From NCBI RefSeq assembly GCF_000428725.1, contig NZ_AUAM01000008.1, positions 1 to 64,000 of the forward strand: DNA of 64,000 nt, written 5' to 3'. The notes below the pieces were generated by a model. It made no database searches. It saw nothing but the letters and a program-made list of their open reading frames with translations, and was not told where the DNA came from. Of the stretch, positions 8,491 through 16,712 are shown piece by piece. Position numbers and translations under genes: made by a program. Position 1 is the stretch's first letter. Every line of letters starts with the position of its first letter. The DNA is from Psychromonas aquimarina ATCC BAA-1526. Its GTDB lineage: Bacteria > Pseudomonadota > Gammaproteobacteria > Enterobacterales > Psychromonadaceae.

Positions 8491-9675
8491 CTACTTTTTG
8501 CTGACTGCCAGGTTAATAAAAATCTGAGCCCCTATCATTAAGAAGTCTTCATCAACAAAATACGGGTTAGAATGAAGGTAATTACAAATTCCCTTGTTCT
8601 TATTCCCAGAGCCTAAAAAGAACATCGCGCCACACTGGTTGGGCGCGGCATTAACCATTAAGCTGAAGTCTTCACTGCCGGTCATCGGTGTACAATTCTC
8701 ATCAATAAGGCTGGAAGGTACCGTTTCCCCGGCTGCCTGAACAACACGATCATAAGCAAACGAACTATTGATCACTGCCGGGTAGCCGCAGTGACTGATG
8801 CTGGTCTTATAGCCGCGTAACTCGCTTTGAGTCACTATTGACTTAAAACTATCCTGTAAAATGCGGTTTGTTTCTTCATCCATAGAACGAATGGTGCCGC
8901 GTGCCTGTACATTAGCGGCAACCGAATTTGCTACTGAGCCGCCGTTAAACATACCGCATACAAATACTGCAGGAGAGAATGGATTGGTCTGTTTAGCAAC
9001 AATATAGTCCATATCTTCAATAATCCGCGCACCTTCACGAATCGCATCAAGGCCCTTATGCGGTGTCGAACCGTGTGCAGATTTACCCTCAATGTCGAGG
9101 GTCCATGCATAACCGTATGAGGACATAATGCCGTTGTTTACCAAAACAGTACCGCACTCTTGTGCCGCATCGTTATGAAGTGCGTAAACTTCAGATACCC
9201 CCTCCATACAACCCAGTTCGACCATTTTACTGGCACCATCAACACGCATATCTTCTTCCGCCATCTGGAAGATAAAGCGCACGTTGTGACGTAATTCAGC
9301 GGTGTTTTTCGACAGGTAATTAGCTGCAGTCAACGCAATTGCCATATGAGTATCGTGACCGCAGTTATGTGCACGGCCCTCATTCCGGGAGCTGTTTTCA
9401 TCGTTGGTAAGATCATCCATTTCCAATGCGTCCATATCTGCACGGAAAGCAATAGTAGTTAATGACGGATCAACAATCAGATCAGCAGTAAAACCAGTGT
9501 AACCATCGTAAGTACATAATGTGTAACCAAACTCAGTCATTAAGGTTCGGCAGTACTTTGATGTTTCTATTTCTTCACCTGAAAGTTCCGGAATTTTATG
9601 AAGATCACGACGAGTATTAACACTAAACTCTTGAAGCTTTAACAGGTTTTCATTTAATTCAAATTGACTTAGCAT
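8491..9675 (-). CDS. M20-family amidohydrolase (N-acyl amino acid / hippurate hydrolase-like)
   Basis: A 394 aa dinuclear metallohydrolase that should release an amino acid from an N-acylated or peptide-like substrate in the cytoplasm. Metal-binding motifs are visible in order: RADMDALE, NCGHDTH (residues about 105-111), MAEED (general base Glu pair) and LHND. The dimerisation insert sits in the middle as usual. Its ATG overlaps the stop of the upstream membrane protein by one base (TAATG), so translation is coupled. It is the last gene of a leftward operon with two membrane proteins, which suggests uptake or export of the substrate or product. Exact substrate unknown. Confidence 0.87.
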   Translation of the reverse strand: MLSQFELNENLLKLQEFSVNTRRDLHKIPELSGEEIETSKYCRTLMTEFGYTLCTYDGYTGFTADLIVDPSLTTIAFRADMDALEMDDLTNDENSSRNEGRAHNCGHDTHMAIALTAANYLSKNTAELRHNVRFIFQMAEEDMRVDGASKMVELGCMEGVSEVYALHNDAAQECGTVLVNNGIMSSYGYAWTLDIEGKSAHGSTPHKGLDAIREGARIIEDMDYIVAKQTNPFSPAVFVCGMFNGGSVANSVAANVQARGTIRSMDEETNRILQDSFKSIVTQSELRGYKTSISHCGYPAVINSSFAYDRVVQAAGETVPSSLIDENCTPMTGSEDFSLMVNAAPNQCGAMFFLGSGNKNKGICNYLHSNPYFVDEDFLMIGAQIFINLAVSKK

Positions 9676-10124
9676 TAAATAATTCCTTTCATTGAAAAAC
9701 CGATCTGGGCGATAAGCGAAGCACCAAAGAAACAGCTGGTCGATACGACTAAAAACAAGACAATAATTTTCCAGGATAACTTTTTAAGCTCTTCCATTCT
9801 GCCGCCGACCGATAAGCCGGCAAAAGCTAAAAGAGGAACACAGCATGAAAGGAAGCCGACTTTACCAATCGAATCAAGTACAAATATTCTAACTATTGTA
9901 TCCGGCAGACAGATAACAATACCGATTATTGTTGCATAAGCAAAAGTAGGTAATGGAGAGTCTAGATAATGCTTTGCGACTAGTGACAAAAACACAATAA
10001 TAGACATAGCGATAAAGCTGTCCCACATACTAAATAAGGGGGTTCCATCGGTTACTGTTTGAGTAAAAATTGCCAGGAATAAAGCAAGAAACACAAACTT
10101 CATATCATCAATAGACTTAAGCAT
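9675..10124 (-). CDS. small integral membrane protein, probable transporter half
   Basis: A 149 aa very hydrophobic protein with about four or five predicted membrane segments (residues about 9-25, 37-52, 62-78, 86-104, 119-140). I do not recognise a named family. It overlaps the end of the upstream DUF3100 gene by 8 nt and is itself overlapped by the amidohydrolase start, so all three are made together. A two-protein membrane carrier in which this is the smaller subunit is the simplest reading, but that is inference from operon structure. Confidence 0.7.
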   Translation of the reverse strand: MLKSIDDMKFVFLALFLAIFTQTVTDGTPLFSMWDSFIAMSIIVFLSLVAKHYLDSPLPTFAYATIIGIVICLPDTIVRIFVLDSIGKVGFLSCCVPLLAFAGLSVGGRMEELKKLSWKIIVLFLVVSTSCFFGASLIAQIGFSMKGII

Positions 10125-10959
10125 TTACTAGCTCCTTCTTCTTATTGCACACTTTATACATAAATTCAGCCAAAGGTATGCCGATAAACGTTAAAGACAA
10201 GGCACCAACTACTGATGAAAGTAAATTTGAAGCTGCTGCAATACTTAAAGCCTGGCCTGCCATTTCTGGACTCAATGTACTAACTAAAGCACCAGAAGCG
10301 GCACTCAGCATAGAGCCGCTGCCAACACCGCTGCCAGCAGCCAGCGCAAATGGATGCAGGCCTGTTAACCCCCCCAGACTGCCCAGAACACTAAACCACA
10401 GAGTACCAATCACTGAACCACAAAGATAAATAGCTAATACACCGATATATTCCGGAGTACCCGTACCATATTTTCCCTGAATCACTGCTATCGAAGGTTC
10501 GCGGCTGATAGACGAACAAGCACCAATAGCTTCACGCCCTAAACCAAACTTAATAGCCAAAGGTATTGCGATTACAATAGGTAATAAATTACCCAGTTCT
10601 TGAAATAAAAGAGGAACACCTGCTTTCATAATATTATCAATATTAGGAATAATCATTCCCGCATATTGAGTACCAAGAATTAACAAAGAAAAACCAACCA
10701 TTTTTGATGCAAATGATTCTTCTTTTTGTGTAAAGATCTTGCCCCAAACAGCTATTTTTTTTCTAACAACAGCCAACGAAATAAACATACCTATCATAAC
10801 GGCAAATAACATCGGCAGAATAGGTATGGAAACCGAGCCAATGGAGATTACCTGCTGACCAATTACAAACTGCGCAACAAAAATCACAACCGCAACAATA
10901 ATCGTCGTCTTTATAACGGGCTTTAAGCCCTTAATATCACCCACAACATTACACCTCAT
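10117..10959 (-). CDS. DUF3100 family integral membrane protein
   Basis: A 280 aa polytopic membrane protein with about eight hydrophobic segments, which I recognise as DUF3100. Glycine/serine-rich stretches (GSGVGSGSMLSAASGAL, residues about 207-223; GACSSISREPS, about 146-156) resemble the re-entrant or ligand-binding loops of secondary carriers. It is the first gene of the leftward operon; GAGG lies 4 nt before the ATG at 10959. Adjacent genes point to transport of an amidohydrolase substrate or product. No transported compound can be named. Confidence 0.75.
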   Translation of the reverse strand: MRCNVVGDIKGLKPVIKTTIIVAVVIFVAQFVIGQQVISIGSVSIPILPMLFAVMIGMFISLAVVRKKIAVWGKIFTQKEESFASKMVGFSLLILGTQYAGMIIPNIDNIMKAGVPLLFQELGNLLPIVIAIPLAIKFGLGREAIGACSSISREPSIAVIQGKYGTGTPEYIGVLAIYLCGSVIGTLWFSVLGSLGGLTGLHPFALAAGSGVGSGSMLSAASGALVSTLSPEMAGQALSIAAASNLLSSVVGALSLTFIGIPLAEFMYKVCNKKKELVNA

Positions 10960-12055
10960 CTATTAATTTAGGAGGATCTTATCGAGGTGAAAAAATGCAA
11001 TTATGATCTAAGTCAACTCCCAATATACCCAAAAGTTATAACTTATTTCAAACGGTCAAAGCGGTCAAAATAATATGAAGCCTTAATAAACAGCCTAGGC
11101 AAAGTAATGAGAGTTTGCTGCGGCGGCGATGACAAAGAGAGTCTGTTTACTGTCATTTTATAAGCGCTTAACTAACGAGCATATCGAGTGCTGTTTCTTA
11201 TTAATGTTTTATGCTGAGTGCACCCGGCTTACTTGCCCGTAATAACCGTAGCAACTAAGTTTAATAATGGAGCAGTTTCCACTGCATCGTATTGACTGTT
11301 TCTGAGGCCCATAATGACAATTATTTTCAGCAGCCTGATAACTTTGCTTATGCAGTGATTTTCTTACCCTTATAGAGGTACATCCTAGATTATTATGGAA
11401 AAGCAGCAGAGCTTCCTTATCATCAACCTATTAGCAAATAAATAAATCATCTGTATTTCTGGAGGTGTTTTATTATCACTGAGTATATGTGATACCCATC
11501 ACTGAAAGGTGCCTGTTTATTCTTATCTAAGTAAAGTGCGTTAAATAAAAAAGTTTGATAGTGCTTGGATGTGAGGGTTAATCGTTTCTTTAATGGATGA
11601 CTCTGGTCTGTTAAAAGCAATAAATAAAAGCAGTCTACTAGCGAAAAAGCGGCAGTAAACAGCGAGAGAAAAGTCCCTGGTTAATTTAAGCTTGATAAAC
11701 ACACTGATGTTAATTTTGTAAAGCTGCTAAAACAGCCTGTTATGGCAGGATTTTTTTGTTTTCAGCACTGTATAGCTGTCGTTTTTGTCTGCTAGTGCTC
11801 CCTTTAAAATCATCGGCTTATCATTTGTCAAAGTTTAACTGTCTGCGCATTATTTTATTTGATCTGCAGCTGAAATTTTTCTCAAACTATCCGATACAAT
11901 CCACTGGTTGCCGTTATTTGAATTGAGATGGATTGTAGCTGAACAATCTAGCTGTGCCTCTATTTGAGTAAATGTTAACCATTTGGGTCTGTGGAACTGC
12001 AGGCCTGTACTCGAGTGTTCACTTTATAGTTTTATGTAGTAAAAAAGGGGTTAGT
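10960..12055. other. 1.1-kb gene-poor intergenic stretch
   Basis: No credible coding region on either strand. It must hold the leftward promoter of the DUF3100 operon and the rightward promoter of the Dcu carrier. Visible small features: a tandem 8-mer CGGTCAAA at 11053-11060 and 11062-11069 (period 9), a TTAAGCGCTTA-like symmetric site near 11160-11172, and three ACAATC half-sites before the carrier (11896-11902, and inverted repeat 11931-11936/11943-11948). The excess length of non-coding DNA, together with the 0.4 kb on the other side of the block, fits decayed accessory DNA. Confidence 0.5.
11896..11948 (+). promoter_or_regulatory. possible operator before the Dcu carrier
   Basis: Three copies of one hexamer in alternating orientation: ACAATCC at 11896, GGATTGT at 11930 and ACAATC at 11943. 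The last two form the inverted repeat GATTGT-6-ACAATC. The cluster ends 107 nt before the carrier's ATG. A role as binding site is a guess from symmetry and position. Confidence 0.3.
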
Positions 12056-13369
12056 ATGTTCATTATTGAGCTGTCGGTTGTTCTGGTCTGTATTTTGGTA
12101 GGCGCACGAATAGGGGGAATTGGTCTTGGTGTTATGGGCGGGGTCGGTCTCGCGATATTAAGTTTTGTTTTTGGAATGCATCCGACTAGTCCGCCGATTG
12201 ACGTGATGTTAATGATTTTAGCTGTGGTTGCCGCCGCTGCATCCATGCAGGCCGCCGGAGGCCTTGAGCTGTTAATTAAAATTGCTTCTAATATTCTGCG
12301 CAAAAACCCGAAACAGGTTACCTTTATCGCACCTCTTGTTACTTATATATTTACCATGCTTGCGGGAACCGGACATGTGGCCTATTCGGTGCTTCCGGTT
12401 ATTGCTGAAGTGAGCCGCCGCAGCGGCATCCGTCCAGAGCGTCCGCTGGGCATGGCAGTTATTGCCTCACAGTTTGCGATTGTTGCTAGTCCTATTGCAG
12501 CCGCTGTTGTTGCTTTAGTTGCATTTTTAGAGCCGCAGGGTATTACTCTGGCAGATGTCTTATTAGTAACCATTCCCTCTACTTTTCTCGGTTTAGCCTG
12601 TGCCTGTATTATTGTTAATAAATTAGGTAAAGAACTTAAGGATGATCCGGAATACCAGCGCCGCCTGCAGGATCCTGAATTCCGTAGAGAAATGGAAATG
12701 GATGTGGATCATGAGGAGATAGCAATTAAACCTGGTGCTGGAAAAGCTGTTGGATTGTTTTTATTTGGTGCATTTGCAGTGGTGATTATGGGCGCATTTC
12801 CGTCGCTTCGTCCGCAGTTTGACGGCGCTGCCATGGGCATGGCACACACTATTGAAATAGTTATGTTGTCAGTAGCCGCAGTGATTATTCTGGTTTGTAA
12901 GCCGGATGGTAATGCTGTTACTCAGGGCTCGGTTTTCCATGCAGGGACACGTGCTGTAGTGGCAATTTTTGGTATTGCCTGGCTGGGGGATACGTTAATC
13001 GGCGGTCATGGTGAAATGGTTAAAGAGGTGGTATCGGGATTAGTTGAAGTTGCGCCGTGGACGATTGCTTTTGCTATGTTCGCACTGTCAGTTATGGTTA
13101 ACAGTCAAGGTGCAACAACTGCAGTACTGGTTCCTGTTTCTATTGCTCTGGGTTTACCGCCTCTGGTTATTATCGCGACTTTTGTTGCGGTTAACGGCTA
13201 TTTCTTTATTCCTAACTACGGGCCGATTATTGCGTCGATCGATTTTGATCAGACCGGAACAACTAAAATAGGCAAATATATTTTCAATCACAGTTTTATG
13301 GCTCCCGGCCTGCTAAGCATGGTTTTCAGTATTGCTTACGGCTTCCTGTTTGCGGGTATGGTGCTGTAA
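12056..13369 (+). CDS. Dcu-family C4-dicarboxylate antiporter (DcuA/DcuB type)
   Basis: A 437 aa inner-membrane carrier of the Dcu family, which exchanges fumarate, aspartate or malate for succinate, mainly in fumarate respiration and anaerobic growth. The N-terminus ([21 protein letters not shown]) and the segments [38 protein letters not shown] and [18 protein letters not shown] are diagnostic; features of both DcuA and DcuB are seen, so I give no symbol. The ATG at 12056 follows AAGGGG by 5 nt; a longer frame from 11972 adds 28 unconserved residues. It stands alone, followed by a clear terminator. No FNR box was convincing. Confidence 0.88.
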   Translation: MFIIELSVVLVCILVGARIGGIGLGVMGGVGLAILSFVFGMHPTSPPIDVMLMILAVVAAAASMQAAGGLELLIKIASNILRKNPKQVTFIAPLVTYIFTMLAGTGHVAYSVLPVIAEVSRRSGIRPERPLGMAVIASQFAIVASPIAAAVVALVAFLEPQGITLADVLLVTIPSTFLGLACACIIVNKLGKELKDDPEYQRRLQDPEFRREMEMDVDHEEIAIKPGAGKAVGLFLFGAFAVVIMGAFPSLRPQFDGAAMGMAHTIEIVMLSVAAVIILVCKPDGNAVTQGSVFHAGTRAVVAIFGIAWLGDTLIGGHGEMVKEVVSGLVEVAPWTIAFAMFALSVMVNSQGATTAVLVPVSIALGLPPLVIIATFVAVNGYFFIPNYGPIIASIDFDQTGTTKIGKYIFNHSFMAPGLLSMVFSIAYGFLFAGMVL

Positions 13370-13396
13370 ATAACAGCCTGTCTGCAAAGTACAATC

Positions 13397-13436
13397 AAGC
13401 CCTGTTATTGATTTAATAACGGGGCTTTGTTTTTTT
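13397..13436 (+). terminator. rho-independent terminator after the Dcu carrier
   Basis: A 13-bp stem (13397-13409 with 13415-13427, one G-U pair) with a 5-nt loop is followed by TGTTTTTTT. It lies 27 nt after the carrier's stop. Confidence 0.9.
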
Positions 13437-13563
13437 ACCTGCTTTTACACAAAGAAATTACTGCCTGATTTCAGACCGCCTCCCTCTCTTTCTGGTTATT
13501 CGCTGTTGTTTTCTGAAACGCGATTTATTTATAACTTTTAACAACTTATAAGCCCTTGTAAAT

Positions 13564-13591
13564 TTGCCCAATAGCAAAGCAGCCCTATACT
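13564..13591 (+). promoter_or_regulatory. sigma-70 promoter of the fatty-acid operon
   Basis: TTGCCC (13564-13569), a 16-bp spacer and TATACT (13586-13591) predict a transcript start near 13598. This also argues against the longer upstream starts of the acyl-CoA synthetase frame, which would lie inside the promoter. No FadR site could be identified with confidence. Confidence 0.6.
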
Positions 13592-13626
13592 CTTATATGT
13601 GGAAAATTTTTGGGGAGAGTACTTTA

Positions 13627-15426
13627 ATGATCAGCGAAGATTCAGACTTACCCTCGGCAGTGCAGCAGTGTTTTACCACTTTTCGCCGCAGCGGCGCATT
13701 TTTCTATAGGAGGGCAGACGGCTTTGAACCCGTTTCTTCAGAGTATTTTTTAGAAACAATCCGGCGTCTAGCTTTAGGTCTTCGTGCGCTTGGCTTAAAG
13801 CGCGGAGATGTGGTCGCAGTAATTGCTCCGTCAAGCCCCTGGTGGCTGATGGTTGATATTGCCGTTATGGCTGCCGGCGGAATCAGTACAGCAGTATTCC
13901 CGAAAATCAGTAAAAAAAATCTGTTATACCAGCTTAAAGATTCCGACGCCCGCTTTGCATATATTGATGAGCCGTTATTGTGGGAAACAGCTAAAGAGGG
14001 TTGCTCGTCTTTAAAAGCAGTTGTTCTGCGTGATGTAGAGCAAAACCACAAAAACAGCATCACCTTTAATGAGGTGCTTAAAAAAGGTGATCAGCTTTCC
14101 CTCACCGACCCGGAGTTATACACACGTCTGCTTGATGAAGTTAACTTTTCTGATCCTGCTACGATTATTTATACCTCCGGCAGTACTGGAGATCCGAAAG
14201 GCGTTATTCTTACTCATCGTAATATCTGCAGCCAGATTATCGGTGCAGTTGAACGTTACCCGCTGGATCCCGGTAAGGATCGTGCTTTAAGTGCGCTTCC
14301 TCTTGCCCATTGTTTTGAACGTATTGTGGTATATACCTACTTCTGTCAGGGCATCCCCGTTTATTTTGCAGATGATGTGCAGAAACTCAAAGAGTACCTG
14401 CCGCAGGTAAAACCGACTGTGATGACTATGGTGCCGCGTATTCTGGAAAAGTTGTTTGCCAGACTGCAGGAGAAAATCGGCACCTCAAATGCACTGACAA
14501 AAATGATCGGCGAATGGGGGTGGCGGGTCGCTCATGAGGACTGCCCGCATGGTATCAGTAAGGTGCTTGCTGATGCGCTGTTTTTTAAGAAAATTCGTGC
14601 TGGTCTTGGGGGGGAGTTGACTGCTGTGATAGTGGGGGGAGCACCGCTTGATGAGCTGCTCTGCCGCTTTTTTATTAATGCCGGTATTCCGGTTTATCAG
14701 GGATATGGCCTGACGGAAACCTCTCCGGTGTTAACAGCTAATTATCCTGGACATAATGTTCCCGGTACTGTCGGTCCGGCCTTTCCCGGGGTAGAGGTGG
14801 ATATTCGCGGCGCCGACAAAGAGATCTGCTGTAAAGGTCCTAATGTTATGCAGGGGTATCATAAACTTGCTGACAAAACGGCGGAGCGTTTTGATGAGCA
14901 GGGCTGGTTTCACACAGGAGACCGGGGAGAATTTGACGGTCAGGGCAATCTGAAGATAACCGGGCGCCTGACTGAAATGTTTAAAACCTCTACGGGCAAA
15001 TTTGTCTGCCCTATTCCGTTAGAGCAGGCCTTGATTAAACATCCGCTGATTGATGCCGCCGCCGTTATTGCTGAGGGTAAATCATTTGTTGGAGTACTTA
15101 TTTTTGCCGAGCCGCAGGCATTAAAGTCCTGTATGAACTGCAGTAAGAAGCTGCGCGGCTGCACCGATCCGCTGGATGCACAGTGCTGCATAATGAAGTC
15201 ACTGCAGCAGCATATCGATAAGGTAAACGAACCGCTTAATGAATGGGAAAAAATTAGAGCTTTTCGCTTTATTACCGAGGAGGCGACGATTGAGTCGGGT
15301 CTGCTGACTCCGACTATGAAGCTTTGTCGAGGCAAAACCGCGGAGCTTTACGGCGAGTTGATTGACTCTATGTATGCAGTTGCCGTACAGGATGAGGATG
15401 GTTTAGAAGTAGAGGAGGAACTATGA
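13627..15426 (+). CDS. long-chain fatty acid--CoA ligase (AMP-forming)
   Basis: Activates fatty acids to acyl-CoA with ATP. The protein is 599 aa from the ATG at 13627 (GGGGAGAG about 9 nt upstream and downstream of a good promoter). ANL-family motifs are in order: P-loop TSGSTGDPKG (about residues 180-189), YGLTETSP, and the hinge region GWFHTGDRGEF...KITGRLTEMFKTSTGK. An odd feature is a cysteine cluster in the C-terminal subdomain (pattern CxxCx6Cx8CC, about residues 504-522), which I do not know from FadD. It is the first gene of a five-gene operon; its stop overlaps the thiolase ATG (ATGA). A FadD15/bubblegum-like ligase is more likely than classical FadD. Confidence 0.88.
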   Translation: MISEDSDLPSAVQQCFTTFRRSGAFFYRRADGFEPVSSEYFLETIRRLALGLRALGLKRGDVVAVIAPSSPWWLMVDIAVMAAGGISTAVFPKISKKNLLYQLKDSDARFAYIDEPLLWETAKEGCSSLKAVVLRDVEQNHKNSITFNEVLKKGDQLSLTDPELYTRLLDEVNFSDPATIIYTSGSTGDPKGVILTHRNICSQIIGAVERYPLDPGKDRALSALPLAHCFERIVVYTYFCQGIPVYFADDVQKLKEYLPQVKPTVMTMVPRILEKLFARLQEKIGTSNALTKMIGEWGWRVAHEDCPHGISKVLADALFFKKIRAGLGGELTAVIVGGAPLDELLCRFFINAGIPVYQGYGLTETSPVLTANYPGHNVPGTVGPAFPGVEVDIRGADKEICCKGPNVMQGYHKLADKTAERFDEQGWFHTGDRGEFDGQGNLKITGRLTEMFKTSTGKFVCPIPLEQALIKHPLIDAAAVIAEGKSFVGVLIFAEPQALKSCMNCSKKLRGCTDPLDAQCCIMKSLQQHIDKVNEPLNEWEKIRAFRFITEEATIESGLLTPTMKLCRGKTAELYGELIDSMYAVAVQDEDGLEVEEEL

Positions 15427-16712
15427 AAGAGAGGCTGGCAGTAATCGAAGGTTATCGAACCCCTTTTTGTAAGGCCGGAACTGTTTTTAAGGATATCAAA
15501 GCGGATCTGCTTGGCGGGGTGATTGTGCGTGAGCTGATGGCCCGCTCGGAGCTCAATTATAGTGATATTGATGAAGTGATAATGGGAAATGTTGCCCAGC
15601 CGGGACATGCTGCTAATATCGCCAGGGTTATCGCTCTGCAGGGCGGCTTTCCAAGCGAAACAGTGGCTTTTACGGTTAACCGCAACTGCGCTTCCGGAAT
15701 GGAGGCGATGACCACAGCGGCCAATAAAATTTTCGCCGGCGAAATAAATACAGCTGTGGTGGGCGGGGCTGAATCTATGTCGCAGATCCCGCTGCTTTTC
15801 GGCCCTAGGATGACCGGATTATTTGTAAAATTAATGGGGGCCAGAAGCCCATTAGCTATGCTGCGGGTACTTTCCACTTTTCGTCCCGGGTTCTTAAAAC
15901 CGGTTATTGGTATTGAACTGGGATTAACGGATCCCTTCTGCGGACTGAATATGGGGGAAACTGCGGAGGTGCTTGCCCGTGAATTTGCAGTCAGCAGACA
16001 GGAGCAGGATGATTTTGCTCTTCTCAGTCATCAGCGTGCTTTTTCCGCATTGTCGGCGGGCCGCCTTGCAGATGAGATTATTCCCGTTCCGGTGATGCCG
16101 CATTATAAAACTGTACAGCATAAAGATAACGGCCCTCGCGAGGAACAGACGCTTGAAGCACTGGCTAAGTTACGCCCCTATTTTGACCGGGTTGCCGGAA
16201 GCATTACCGTGGGTAATGCCTGTCCGATAACCGACGGTGCTGTTGCTTTTACTGTGATGGCGGAATCCGAAGCTAAGGAGCGCGGCTTGAAACCTTTAGG
16301 TTATCTTAGAGAGTATAGCTACGCAGGACTTGAAGGGGAACGCATGGGATTAGGACCGGTTTATGCGGCATCCAGCCTGATGCGCAAGAGCGGTCTGCAG
16401 ATGAGTGACTTTGATCTGATTGAACTGAATGAGGCTTTTGCGGTACAGGTCATTGCTAACGAACGCGCCTTTGCCAGTGATCTGTTTGCTCAGCAGTATT
16501 TAGGCAGAGAAAAGGCGCTTGGCACCATCGACAGAGAAAAGTTAAATGTCAACGGAGGTGCAATTGCACTTGGTCATCCGGTTGGTGCAACGGGCGGGCG
16601 GCTGATTTTAACTTTGCTCCATGAACTGCGCCGTCGAGGTTTACAACGTGGGCTTGCTACTCTTTGTATAGGCGGCGGGCAGGGTGCCGCACTGGCGCTG
16701 GAGGTTGAATAA
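15423..16712 (+). CDS. acetyl-CoA C-acyltransferase (3-ketoacyl-CoA thiolase)
   Basis: Catalyses the last step of beta-oxidation, cleaving 3-ketoacyl-CoA with CoA. The 429 aa protein has the acyl-accepting Cys in NRNCASGMEA (about residue 89), the NEAF loop, the His in GGAIALGHPVGATG and the second catalytic Cys in LCIGGGQGAA near the C-terminus, so all thiolase residues are present. The length is close to FadI and mitochondrial trifunctional beta-subunits, longer than FadA. Its ATG overlaps the ligase stop, and its TAA overlaps the ATG of the FadJ-like gene, so the three products are translationally coupled, and the latter two probably form a complex. Confidence 0.93.
   Translation: MKERLAVIEGYRTPFCKAGTVFKDIKADLLGGVIVRELMARSELNYSDIDEVIMGNVAQPGHAANIARVIALQGGFPSETVAFTVNRNCASGMEAMTTAANKIFAGEINTAVVGGAESMSQIPLLFGPRMTGLFVKLMGARSPLAMLRVLSTFRPGFLKPVIGIELGLTDPFCGLNMGETAEVLAREFAVSRQEQDDFALLSHQRAFSALSAGRLADEIIPVPVMPHYKTVQHKDNGPREEQTLEALAKLRPYFDRVAGSITVGNACPITDGAVAFTVMAESEAKERGLKPLGYLREYSYAGLEGERMGLGPVYAASSLMRKSGLQMSDFDLIELNEAFAVQVIANERAFASDLFAQQYLGREKALGTIDREKLNVNGGAIALGHPVGATGGRLILTLLHELRRRGLQRGLATLCIGGGQGAALALEVE

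Noticed and set aside
11053-11069. Tandem CGGTCAAA repeats as plasmid-like iterons
   Set aside because: Only two copies, no replication gene nearby; at most an operator for the leftward operon.
11269-11295. Possible attR copy of the yicC 3' end (GAGCAG-TTC similarity to the end of yicC)
   Set aside because: Only about 9 of the first 10 bases match and similarity ends at once; this is expected by chance in 1 kb.
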